Assembly (NCBI RefSeq): GCF_047948215.1
Contig: NC_134461.1
Span: forward strand, 90,478,245-90,542,244
Length of the DNA: 64,000 nt
Origin: Lycorma delicatula
Taxonomy: Eukaryota > Arthropoda > Insecta > Hemiptera > Fulgoridae
Direction: 5' to 3'
Shown here piece by piece: positions 30,478 to 41,372 of the stretch. Within the stretch, counting starts at the first letter, position 1. Each line of letters opens with the position of its first letter. The position numbers and the translations under genes are program-made. The notes under the pieces were generated by a model. It saw nothing but the letters and a program-made list of their open reading frames with translations. It did no database searches and was not told where the DNA came from.

Positions 30478-32500
30478 TTTCCCCATTTCCTATTACACTA
30501 AACAAAATATTCATTAGATTTGGGCTTGCAAATACTCTTCAGATAATTTCTTAAAACCATTTTCGGGTTTTTCTAAATTTATATTTTTTGTAAAGGATAT
30601 GGCGGCTCAACCAACATAGCCACCAACCACATTTAAATCCATTACCAAATATATTCATAATTTATTTAAATGTATACAGAAATCTAACAATAATAAGGGT
30701 ATAACTCGTGTAACAATAAACCATTTCTGGATAAGAAGTAATTATATATAATAAATTAACTCATACAGCAGTTTCTTTTATGACAACAATAACAAAAATA
30801 AACTTGGCAAAGAAAATAAATTACATCAATGAATGTATGAGCTTAACTGTAATTTTACAAACAAATTATGTAGCAATTATACAAATAAAAAGAAAATATT
30901 TACAAAAAAGTATAACAGATCTGAACATAAATATGCATTATAAATATCCAATAATATAATTAGTATTATTAGTTTATTTAATAGAAATAAATATACAATG
31001 GCGTACTTAATAAATCAATAAAATATCCCCAAGAAAAAATACTCAAACAATAAATTCAGTTTATGTGGAATTTATGATATATGGTAAAATGTAACCAGGT
31101 AAGAACATTAGATTGTAATTTGAAAAAGATTTTAAAAATATTTTATATTAACAGATTTAAAAACAATTTTCATAGGTGAATAAGCAAAAGGACTTTGTTA
31201 ATATTGGATTACTAATATTAATTGAATTATTATGACTAAATATAACTAAAATCTATTTGGGAAGTAGAATTACTAAAGATGGACGAAGCAGGAGCGATAT
31301 AAAATGCTGAATAGCACAAGCGAAACGAGCCTTCAGTAAGAAATATAATTTGTTTACATCAAAAATTAATTTAAATGTCAGGAAAAGATTTTTGAAAGTA
31401 TATGTTTGGAGTGTCGCTTTATATGGAAGTGAAACTTGGACGATCGGAGTATCTGAGAAGAAAAGATTAGAAGCTTTTGAAATGTGGTGCTATAGGAGAA
31501 TGTTAAAAATCAGATGGGTGGATAAAGTGACAAATGAAGAGGTATTGCGGCAAATAGATGAAGAAAGAAGCATTTGGAAAAATATAGTTAAAAGAAGAGG
31601 TAGACTTATAGGCCACATACTAAGGCATCCTGGAATAGTCGCTTTAATATTGGAAGGACAGGTAGAAGGGAAAAATTGTGTAGGCAGGCCACGTTTGGAA
31701 TATGTAAAACAAATTGTTGGGGATGTAGGATGTAGAGGGTATACTGAGGTGAAATGACTGGCACTGGATAGGGAATCTTGGAGAGCTGCATCAAACCAGT
31801 CAAATGACTGAAGACAAAAAAAAAAAAAAAAAATACTAGCATCCTCACATCATGGCTTCACCCATGCTACATGGTTACTTGTATTTCCTGTCACAGTCAC
31901 GAGATATTTAATTGGTCATGGCTTGCTTTGCTCACCCTTCCCATCAAGCCAAAGGGCTCTGCCCCTTGGACCCTGCTGTGCTCATTAAACTCATGCTTGT
32001 TAAAATAATAATGATAAATAAAAATTAAAGCTTGTTCAATTTATAAAAAATATCAGTGTATTTTAATTTCTTCAGAGCAACAGATTGGTCAGTATAAGAC
32101 CCAAATCATTGAGTGATCTAAGAATGTAGGTTTCAAAACAGTCAGCCTGCATCTTAAAATTATTAGTTAAAACTGGTTACCTGTATTTCAGGCCAGGTAA
32201 AAGTATATTTTTCCTGGTTCTTAGTGTAACCAGACAAATACCACTAGGAGGTGAAAGCACTTTGTTTCTCTCTTTTTTTTTTTAATTTCTTAATTACCCC
32301 TATTTTGCAGCCAGCCGCATCACACATACATAACAGTGGCTGTGTTGATTAAGCCACCACACGATACACCGATGCACCCTTAAAAATGGAAATTAAAAAA
32401 AAACCCGAAAATTAATTGTTAGATTATTTATCTGAAGAATATTTGCAAGCCCCAATCTAGTGAATATCTTGTTTATTATAGTAGTCGGAAATGAGGAAAA
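30478..32500. mobile_element. Long-TIR (foldback-like) element carrying a nested LINE fragment
   Basis: The sequence at 30480-30570 (CATTTCCTATTACACTAAAC, then GGGCTTGCAAATACTCTTCA) returns inverted at 32400-32500 (TGAAGAATATTTGCAAGCCC, CGGAAATGAGG). A second pair further in (GGCGGCTCAACCAACATAGC at 30602; GGCTGTGTTGATTAAGCCAC at 32338) extends the arms to about 160-190 bp. An RTE-like LINE end lies between them. Low-complexity related sequence continues right of 32500, so the true end may lie further out. Confidence 0.75.
31255..31833 (+). mobile_element. RTE-like LINE 3' end with poly-A
   Basis: One open frame (31350-31757, 135 codons) encodes the region after the reverse transcriptase: SVALYGSETWTIG, RRLEAFEMWCYRRMLKI-like residues, the INEEVLR-type segment and RGRLIGHILRHPG. 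This block is very common in insect RTE-type and related LINE proteins. Upstream, YLGSRITKDGRSRSDI (from 31258) joins in an adjoining frame. The copy ends with an A run at 31815-31833 about 60 bases after the stop, the usual LINE 3' end. It is strongly 5'-truncated. Confidence 0.88.
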
Positions 32501-33432
32501 CTTGGAATCATTTTTCAAATGTTTTTTGCTTTTCTTCACCCTTTTCAAAGTCAAATTTTAAAAATCAAAAAATTGGTTTTTAAATATTTACATGAAAATT
32601 TTACACATCAAAATCAAGTTGATATCTTCATTTATTATCAACGGATTAAAAAAAATTCAAAATCCCGGAATTTCAAAAAGTCTAGAAATTAGTTTTTAAA
32701 TATTCACATGAAGATCAGATACCCCCAAAATCAAACTGATATATATATATATTCATTTGTTATTGAGAAATTAAAAAAAAAAAAAAATTGTAAATTTCAT
32801 TGTTACTCCATCTTAACCGTTTAAATTCGGAATTTCAAAAAATCCTTTCTTAATGATAATAGAGATTTACGCAAGATATACAGCTATGCTCTTCATCAGA
32901 TCTGTGCCAATTCGGCTTGGAAAAGCTATACATAATTATTTTCCTAAAACCATGCTGAAAGTTTGTCAGTACATTATGCTTTTCAAGAAATATATTTTAT
33001 AATTTTATCAGATATTAATATGAACAATAATAAAATTGGCCATATTTTTATAAATTAAGTGCTGAGCATCTTTCAAGGTGGATAACAATGAAAGTATTAA
33101 GGAAGCTGGGAAATCCTCTGTTGAAGGATTTGTTAAGTTTGTAAGAGGGACAATAAAAGCATACAGGACTTCTTTTAAAATAGTGGTAGGAATTTCATGA
33201 GGAAAGGGTCCATGACTATTTAGAATTGTAATGAGTTAGTTAAAATAAAATTATTATAAAGTTAGAAAATTTGGACTGTAAAATTGTTGTTTTGACTATA
33301 GTAAAAAGTTATAAAATTGAACTATAAAATGGTGCTAAAGTACAAGACGATAAGAACTTCTAAGTTATTTTTACATCCAATGTATAGGGGAATAGATGTT
33401 TATTTACTATGCAAATAGAAATCAAGAAGTAG
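32501..33432. other. Spacer with imperfect tandem AT-rich blocks
   Basis: Two related blocks of about 110 bp (starting near 32565 and 32685; both with TTTTTAAATATT-CACATGAA and an AATTTCAAAAA ending) suggest a local duplication or part of an unassigned repeat. No coding signal. Confidence 0.5.
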
Positions 33433-33735
33433 ATTATACCCACTGGGTTGGTCTAGTGGTGAAATTTTCATCGCAAAGCAGCTAATTTCGAAGTCGAGAG
33501 TTCCAAGGTTCAAATTCTAGTAAAGGTTACTTTTAAACAGATTTCAATGCTAGATTATGGATACCGGTGTTCTTTGGTGGTTGGGTTTCAATTAATCAAA
33601 CATCTCAGGAACAGTCGATCTGAGACTGTACAAGACTGCATTTCATTTACATTCATACATTTCATCCTCATTCATCCTCTGAAATAATACCTTGCAGTGG
33701 TTCCAGAGACTGAACAGAAAAAGAAAAAGAAATAG
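33433..33735 (+). mobile_element. tRNA-derived SINE, complete, tail type I
   Basis: The head has an A box (TGGTCTAGTGGTGAAA) and a B box (GGTTCAAATTC) at tRNA spacing. The body with GATACCGGTGTTCTTTGGTG and GGTTGGGTTTCAATTA follows, then the type I tail (CATCCTCTGAAATAATACC, CAGAGACTGAACAG) and an A-rich end. It is the most complete SINE here and the best reference for the others. Confidence 0.85.
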
Positions 33736-33764
33736 ATTATAAATATATAACATTATAACATGTA

Positions 33765-33768
33765 TGTA

Positions 33769-33799
<31 letters not shown>
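33765..33799. repeat. (TG)n(TA)n microsatellite
   Basis: A TG run passes directly into a TA run just after the SINE tail. Confidence 0.9.
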
Positions 33800-33847
33800 A
33801 ATTGTACTGCAATTATTTTTTTTAAGATTAATGTTATTCCTTTGTAC

Positions 33848-35571
33848 CAGTGATTCTCAACATTTTTAGCTCCATGAACCCCGTGAAATAAAAAAAATTG
33901 TAATAAATATTTTGCAGCCCCCCACCCATAACCCAATGAAACCTAGTTAAAACTATTTAGCTGTGTTGATAGTAACTAGTATGAAAATGTATGTATGAAG
34001 TGCACAAACATGAGCAATTTACTGGTTCCAACTTGATGTGTATATGCACCTTATAATTTGGTCTGCTTGCATATTATTCGCTGTGAGAGCATCTTGCATA
34101 TGATATGTTTAAATACATTGTGCTCTCAGCAGTATAAAAGAGGCATAAGGGTTGCAGAATGTCAGTTTAGTTTTGAATGCAAAGCATGTATCTGCTGCTT
34201 TTATTTTTAAGTTTTTAAAAGCATAGTTTCACTGAAAATAATAATAATTGAGGATGTGGTTTATTAGTGTGTGGTTAAATGGTATAACTGTTTTTTTTTT
34301 TTCAATTAGATTCTTATGCAAAATGGATAAATTTGTAAAAACAAAGCGAGTCATCTCTATCAAATGAATCAATTGGTAAAAAGACAAGATTGTACAATGA
34401 CAGTTACTTAAATTATGGTTTTACCACTTTGGATGGAAAGCCACAGTAAACTTTTTGCTTTCAAGTCCTCTCAGATGAAAACATGAAGCCATCAAAATTA
34501 ATTTGACACTTAAACTAAACATCTGGATCATAAAAGCAAACCCTTGGAATTTTTCAAAAGAAAATTACATACTTTGAGAAATCAACAAGCTTCTTTGTGT
34601 AAATCAAGCTAAACTGATAAGTATCTTATCTTGTAGCATTAAGTGTAGATATGTCCAAACCCCAAACAATCATAGAAAACCTCAAACCGCCTGCTGCAAT
34701 TCATGTGGTCAGTGTTTTAATAGTCATGGAAGAAACAAAAAAATTGAATGAAAATGTATAAGGATGATATAAACATTTTATTAATGACAGACAAGTTCAT
34801 GCTATCATTAAGAAGTTTGATATCTGGATTATTTTCCTTTTTATTATTTAATTATTATTTTCCTTCCTCTTGAAGTAAAAATTGTGAAATGTTTCACTTC
34901 CAATTATATTGAAAAAAAATTTGGATGAAGAAGACACTATTACACTATTATTCACCACAGTTTGGATAGCATGAGATAAAACTTCAATTGGCAGAGTATT
35001 TCCCGGAAAATAAGACTTGTTTGTTGAAGTGATTGGTACTGAATCCATTTAGTGAAAATCTAGTTGGAGCTGCTAAGTTACCAGTTAAATTGAGATTCAC
35101 GACCAGCTCATCAAAATGTCTGCCGATAAAACATTATTACAATTAACATCTGAGATTTATAAAAGTTTTGGCTTGCTCATCAAAGTGAATATAAAATTTA
35201 GTTACATAAGTATTGAAAATATTAATCCCTTTTGCCATGTCTTACCCTCTGTAAAAAGGTTTTTCGACTAAGGGTGTTTTGCATAAAAAACCTAAATGTA
35301 GGAATCATATTTTATTTCTTGAAAACAATTTGCTATATCAATTTGCTATATGTTTCTAACATAGATCTATGTCTGGAGAAACTTTTAAATGAAAAACAAA
35401 TGCAACCATCTCATTAATTTATTTTCTTTACACGTGTACTTACAAATAAGTAAAATGTTTATAATAAATAATTTTTATTTCATAAAATGATTCACTACTG
35501 TTTTCATTTAAAGTTATACACTAATTTTGTGAGTCTCGTGGGAGTTTCGACCAGCAGGTTGAGAAATGCTG
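33848..35571 (+). mobile_element. hAT transposon of the ZBED5-like group, decayed
   Basis: The ends are CAGTGATTCTCAACATTTTT and its inverse AGGTTGAGAAATGCTG, typical of hAT elements. Flanks are CTTTGTAC (33840-33847) and CTCTATAC (35572-35579), an 8-bp duplication with two changes. Near 34325 a transposase start is readable (MDKFVKTKR). A zinc-finger-linked block HLDHKSKPLEFFKRKL lies at 34520-34570, characteristic of ZBED5/SCAND3-type hAT transposases. Stops and frame shifts are numerous. At 1.7 kb it is also internally deleted. Confidence 0.88.
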
Positions 35572-35599
35572 CTCTATACTGTTAAATTGTATTTTAGAT

Positions 35600-35827
35600 T
35601 TCTATTAATATAAACCACCTACTACAGAATGTTGAGATAAGACATATCTTATCTAAATTTTAAAAAGTAACTCTTTCGTGGGATCCCTTATGTACTTGAC
35701 TTGAGGTTAAATTAAATATATCAATCATGACTGAGGGCGTGGAATCCCGTGAAAGTACTTTCATGGTATATTAGGTAAGATATGTCTTAGGTCAATATTC
35801 TGTACTAGGTGGTTTATATTAATAGAA
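35600..35827. mobile_element. MITE with 52-bp terminal inverted repeats
   Basis: The 228-bp element begins TTCTATTAATATAAACCACC and ends with the exact inverse; the arms extend to about 35653 and from 35776 and include an inner pair GACATATCTTA / TAAGATATGTC. Inside is a second weak pair around TCGTGGGATCCC / GGAATCCCGTGA. It is non-coding, and the superfamily is not clear from the ends. Confidence 0.88.
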
Positions 35828-36749
35828 GTTAAAACATGTAGTCTTTAAAGGTAAAAAAAAGAAAATAACAAAACTTGCAGATATAATAATAAAAAACAGT
35901 TGACTAACACAAGAAAGTAAAGTAAATAATTCAGTACTTTTGATAATACAGAAATATTGTACACAGAATAAACGATACAAAGAGCTCAATAGCATCACTA
36001 AATTAATATTTATTTATTGGATAACACAAAAGGATAACAGTGTAATTTAATTTTTAATGAATTTCACTACATGTGATCAAAGGTTCTTTCAATGGAACTG
36101 GTATTTTTTCTGATACATTTTCAGAATGTAAAGTAATATCTAATTTAAATAGAAGTTTTCTTTAAAGGGATTGCTGCATACATTCATTATCACTTCCACA
36201 GTTATTATAGTGATTGCCATTTATTGAGAGTTTATATTGAAAAAAAAAAAAATAATTAAACTAAATCTTTAATTTTTTTCCTAAAAAGTACTAAGAAAGA
36301 TGGCTTTCATAAAATAAAAAAAATCACTTTTAATAGTTTTTAAAAATAAATTCATCCCATGAAGTCATAAACACTTCAGAAGTGTTTGAGTATAGATGCC
36401 AATTGAAAAAAAACCAAAAAAAAACAGAAAAATGAGTTGAAAATAAATTAAACATTATTTTATTATTAGAAGTTAACAGTTCATTTGCTGCATGAACCAG
36501 CAGAATGCTTATTGCACATCAGTTGTTATTATGTACAGATACTCGAACAGAGTGCAATATGTAATAATAAAGATGCCTGAGATTGTAATACTAAAACACT
36601 GTTGCAATCTATGACATTTGAACATATAATTTTTATGAGAAAATATTCTATGGTTAATAATGGTTGAGAATTGAACCCAAACTGATTTAGAGCCAATATG
36701 CTAACTCATATGAACTGGTTGGCCACAACTTGCAGGTTTTACATATTGT
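35828..36749. other. AT-rich spacer, nothing recognised
   Basis: No frame, motif or repeat structure that I can support. Confidence 0.5.
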
Positions 36750-36872
36750 TTTGTTTTTTACCTCCGGGTGACCATAGGCATTGTTTCAGAGGATGAGATG
36801 AATGGTTTGAAGTTTGTGTGAAAATGCCATGCCTGACCGGCATTCGAACCCAGGACTTTTACATATTGTTCT
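36750..36872 (-). mobile_element. SINE fragment, antisense
   Basis: On the minus strand it reads a B box (GGGTTCGAATGCCGGTCAGG) followed by a CATGGCATTTTCACAC body and the CATCTCATCCTCTGAAACAA, CACCCGGAGGT tail, then an A-rich end. The tail is related to type I of the 33.4-kb SINE but the body is shorter. It lies about 1 kb upstream of AIMP1. Confidence 0.75.
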
Positions 36873-37835
36873 TAAAAATAATTAACTCAACGTGCTTTAA
36901 AATTAAGAAAACTTAAATACATTTAATATGAGAAAAACAACATATTAAACAACTCAACACAGGTGAATTATACCATTTAACAACATATTTATTACTTAAC
37001 CACTTCAGGTTAGTTGTCATTCACCTGAAATACCATTAACATTATCATTACCATTAACAGCAACACCACCAATGCCAATGAACTTTTCCAAAAAGATCTT
37101 TAATGAAGAAAAATATTGTTTACCTCTAAGTCTAAAATGGTTCTAGATAACTAGGGTATAAAACAAAGGGGTGAAATCTTAACAGCTAACGCGTAACTAT
37201 TACTTTAGTAATTAATTGCGACACTGGTAAGAACTGTTAAAACTCATTCAAGATAATATTAGAGTGTAAGTAGAACCTAGATTGAGGTAATTAATGAAAT
37301 AATTAATACAGCTTCAAATTTTTTGAAACTATAGTGATTAGCTATTAAAATTGTTATTATCTTACCGACATATTATCTGAGCGAAAATAAACTATTGTAC
37401 CATTCAGAACTCAGAATTGTTAACTCTATAAATAATATTATTTATAGTGATTTTTTCGAATTTAATTTATCTTCAATGATGATTTTTCTGATCTTTGACA
37501 GCCAACGGTGAAAATTACATTATAAAATTATACATTTTATTTATTATTATTTAGTTCAGTTCGAATCAGATTTAATCTTTATATAATACTTCGCCTAAAT
37601 TTTAAATGTGGTTTAATCAAACTAATAATTTAATATTAAATTCAACTGTTGGCATTATTGCATACACGTGTCGAATTTTGAGGTTAGTGCAAGTTTGATC
37701 TACTATTTCGTTAGTAGCGAAGTAATCTGTTGAAGGTATGAAATAGGTAAAAAGGTATTTTAATAACATTTTTAAAGTCTGTTATTTGTTTCAAAAGCAA
37801 GTGAGCGTTTTCCTAATTACGGAACTTCCTTTAGA
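36873..37835. promoter_or_regulatory. Probable AIMP1 promoter and 5' UTR region
   Basis: This is the sequence directly upstream of the AIMP1 start codon. No transposon is recognised, and no clear TATA box stands out in the AT-rich background. The start site cannot be placed by eye; the 5' UTR probably begins within the last 150 bases. Confidence 0.35.
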
Positions 37836-37916
37836 ATGGCTGGAATCAATTTAATTCAGAGACTGGAAGCACGAGCTGCTTTGGCAGAAAAGTTAATTTC
37901 GTTATTGAAAACAGAG
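37836..37916 (+). CDS. AIMP1: AIMP1 exon 1 (coding part)
   Basis: Encodes residues 1-27 (MAGINLIQRLEARAALAEKL and on), a Leu-rich helix; donor GTAAGA at 37917. Phase 0 out. The short intron 1 (37917-38203) is 287 bp and holds nothing notable. Confidence 0.93.
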
Positions 37917-40900
37917 GTAAGAAACTTTCTTAAATGTTTATTTAATACAGAGTTAATTGCTATTGTAGATTGAAGGGCTATTGTTAGCAGACGAACGTAG
38001 AATTGAATTAGTTCAGTGTCCCGTTGAAGTCATTATTTTTATATTAGGAGGTTACATTGTTAATTTTTACTCCAATTTTATATCTCATATGTTCCCTACA
38101 GCAGATGACCCTTTCCCATTTTTTGTCCTGTCATTCATGTTATTAAGCTTTTTTCTTATCTTAACCTAATTTGCCAGTTGAAATATGATTGTTTTAATTA
38201 TAGATTGCAGAGGTTTCTTCTATGATATCAGCTGTTCAGGATTCAAAAAGAATAGAATTACTTAAAGCTGAAAGTGAAAGTTTAGAAGAGAAAGTTTTAA
38301 AAAGTAAAGAAGAATTAATTCAAATTCAGAAGAGAAATGGTGTAGAACAAGTAAGTCTGTTCTACAGGGTAGGGTAGAAAAGCCTGACTATTTTTTATTA
38401 GTTATTGCACAAGTGATGGAGGTCTAGTATGGGAGGGTGGGGTAATGGGAACTCCATTCCTTACTATCTACTTTCAAAGACAATTCTATCATGCTCCTGC
38501 TGAGAAGGTTCTGTCTATATTTAAGTGTTGGCTGCCACACTCTTATCGTTTTCGCAACAAGATTATTTTGTGAGTGGAAAATTTTAGGAGGGTAGCATCA
38601 GCATAAAAAAAAAAATATTGTAAAGGCCGACATTCTTATGAATGCCAAGAAAATATTGCAGGTAACAGGTAAGGTAAACAATTAAAGCTATCTGTGGGCA
38701 CATCAACATTCCTTCACTCTAAACATCCCCAATTGAAATGTTAAAAGAATATTGCCATTCTAACTTGAATTACCACCCTACAAACTGATGTTACAAAAAT
38801 TGGCTCCTCATGGTTATAAACAATACCAAGGTTTTCACAGAGACATTTGGAAATTATAGTAGAAAAAAGTATTCCATATGAGTGACAGAACCCATTTCCA
38901 TCTGTCAGATATTGTTAATAAATAGATAACGTGTTATTAAATTCTTTATAGACAAGAATATCAGTATTTGTCTGACAAATACAAAATGGCTTCATGACCA
39001 TTCACTTATTCTAATGGATAACAGTGTGGTGTGGGATGACAAAGTTTGGGAACCTATTATTTATTTTAAGAAGGTGGTTAGACATTCTCATTGAAAGTAG
39101 TAGAACAACACATTTCTATGCTGCAGAACTTCCTTGCTCCAGAATCTGACGGAAAGCATGTTAACCAGGCTTAACTGTGGTTTTAACAGGATGGTGCTGC
39201 TAACATGGCCAGGGTTTTGGTGGAAGTGTTAAAGAGAAAGTTTTCAAAATGTGTAATATCCCATTCACCCAATCTTTTGGTATGTGACATCTTCCTAGGG
39301 GTTATTTAAAATCAAGTTCGTTGTAATTACTGTTTTATATTATTTTACATATCATCAGGTTTTTCTGCTCCACCCTGTATTAACTAATGAATTTAGTATC
39401 ATATTTCTATTAATTGCTTATATATTTTTTCTTACTGTAATACTTTTTACATTTATTTCTGTATCTAATTTTTCCTTGTTGTTCCGTGTGTAATGTATCG
39501 CTCTATTCAACTTGTTTGTAAATATATTAATTGTGTGACCAAGGATGATTTGATCTTTTGTTAATAGTTATTTTACTTGTTGTTGGCTTCCTATATACGG
39601 CTGTTATAATTGTGATATTTTTATTTTTCCCCACATCAACATCTAAAAAACTTATTTTTCTGCACTTATCCATTTCAAACATAAATTTTAAACTATCATA
39701 ATATGAATTGAGTTTTTTTAAAGTTATAAGATGTTCATCATTTATAACAGGCTCGGACTACCAAAATGTCAACATATCGAACCCATAATTGAACTTTGTG
39801 CGTATGAGTAATATCATAAACTATTTTATTTTTGAATTCCTGTAAATAAATTTTGGACATAACGGTGATGAAAGAAATTACAATGGTAAAGAAATTAGTA
39901 ATGAGATTTAATAATGATGGTAAAGTAATGACATTTTGGTATTCTTTGAGCCTGTTATAAATTATGAACATCTTATAATTTTGCAAAATCTCAATTTATA
40001 TCATGATAGTTTAAAATTCAAAAAAGTTCCAAAATTTGAATTTTTAAAAAGAAATTAGTTTTCAAAAATGCATAAAAATTTAAGGGTAAATATATCACCA
40101 TTAATATTATTTGTGGTAAAACTACTAACATATACCTATATACAAAAAAATAATTCAAACTGTTTATGCCATCTCTGCCTCTTGAAAAAAATTACCAAAA
40201 GTGAAATTTCACTGTTTTTCGTGTTCAACTTTATTAGTAATTTTCTCATAGAAAGAAGAGAGATTGGTAAAAAAAATCATTGACCAATCTTTTACCTTGA
40301 GAAACATATGAATAAATTGCTTTTTGTTTCATCCTTACAGGACCAATAGTTTTTTAGTTATGATTTTTTTCGCAAACCCTTACAATCACAAAAATAGGTG
40401 TGCACACTGTTACAAAAATGGCCGCCACAGGTAAACTGCTTAAATAAAAAATTTAAAAAATATATTTTTAAGGTCCTGGGACATGTAGAAAACAAGTGAG
40501 TTTCCTACAAGTTTCAGTTTCTTTTGAATTGGTCAAGCAGCCCGCCCTTGAATCACTTCAAATGGATTGACCCCGTAACAGAATGTCACAAAAAAATCCG
40601 AATGGGATCCACTTTTGAATTTTTGATGCACTACACAGAAAAAGGTGATGTCGATGTTACTGGCGACAAATGTTACTGGTGAATGAAACAGATTTTGTAT
40701 TACACACCAGAGAAAAAACGACAGTCAAGTGGATGGCATCGTCCTCAATCACCAGCCAGACCAACAAAGGTCAAGCCACAGCTATTTGGACACAAACTGA
40801 TGGCAACAGTCTTTTGGGATTGATTTGGCATATGGCTAGTTGGTGTCATACCACATGGAACAACTATAAATGCAAAACTCTATGTAAGTTACAGCATGCC

Positions 40901-41334
40901 ATTCAAAATCAGTGACGAGTGCGGCTGACCGACGGCATCATCCTACTGCACAATAATCCGGGTCCAACATGTGATTTATTGAGAACATTTGGATGGGAAA
41001 TACGATCACCCACCGTATAGTCCAATTTAGCTCTTCTGATTACCATTTGTTTGGGAAATTGAAAGAATTTTTGAGTTTTAAGCAGTTAGCGGGTGACAAT
41101 GAACTTAAAAATGCTGTTAATCAGTGGCTAAATGGACTGGCAGCCGAAGAATACGACGAGGGTATATTGAAGCTGGTGTATCGCTACAATAAATATCTTT
41201 AATATATGCGGTAATTATATAAAGAAGTAGTGTAAGGTATGTAGTTTATGATAAATAAAAAATATTTATAAAGTTTTTAGAATAAGATTTTTTGCAATGA
41301 AACTGTCTACTTTAGAGAACCGCGTGCACGTGTA

Positions 41335-41372
<38 letters not shown>

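Larger units (their letters stand above)
24572..37835. other. Spacer between copy 1 and AIMP1 (13.3 kb)
   Basis: It contains the end of the copy 1 transcript, then R1 remnants, a DDE transposase remnant, a long-TIR element, a hAT, a MITE and two SINEs, all listed separately. I see no host exon. The AIMP1 promoter must lie in the last few hundred bases (37500-37835). Confidence 0.7.

Noticed and set aside
37640..37835. TATA box or initiator for AIMP1
   Set aside because: Many AT-rich candidates and none with distinctive context; the start site cannot be chosen by eye.
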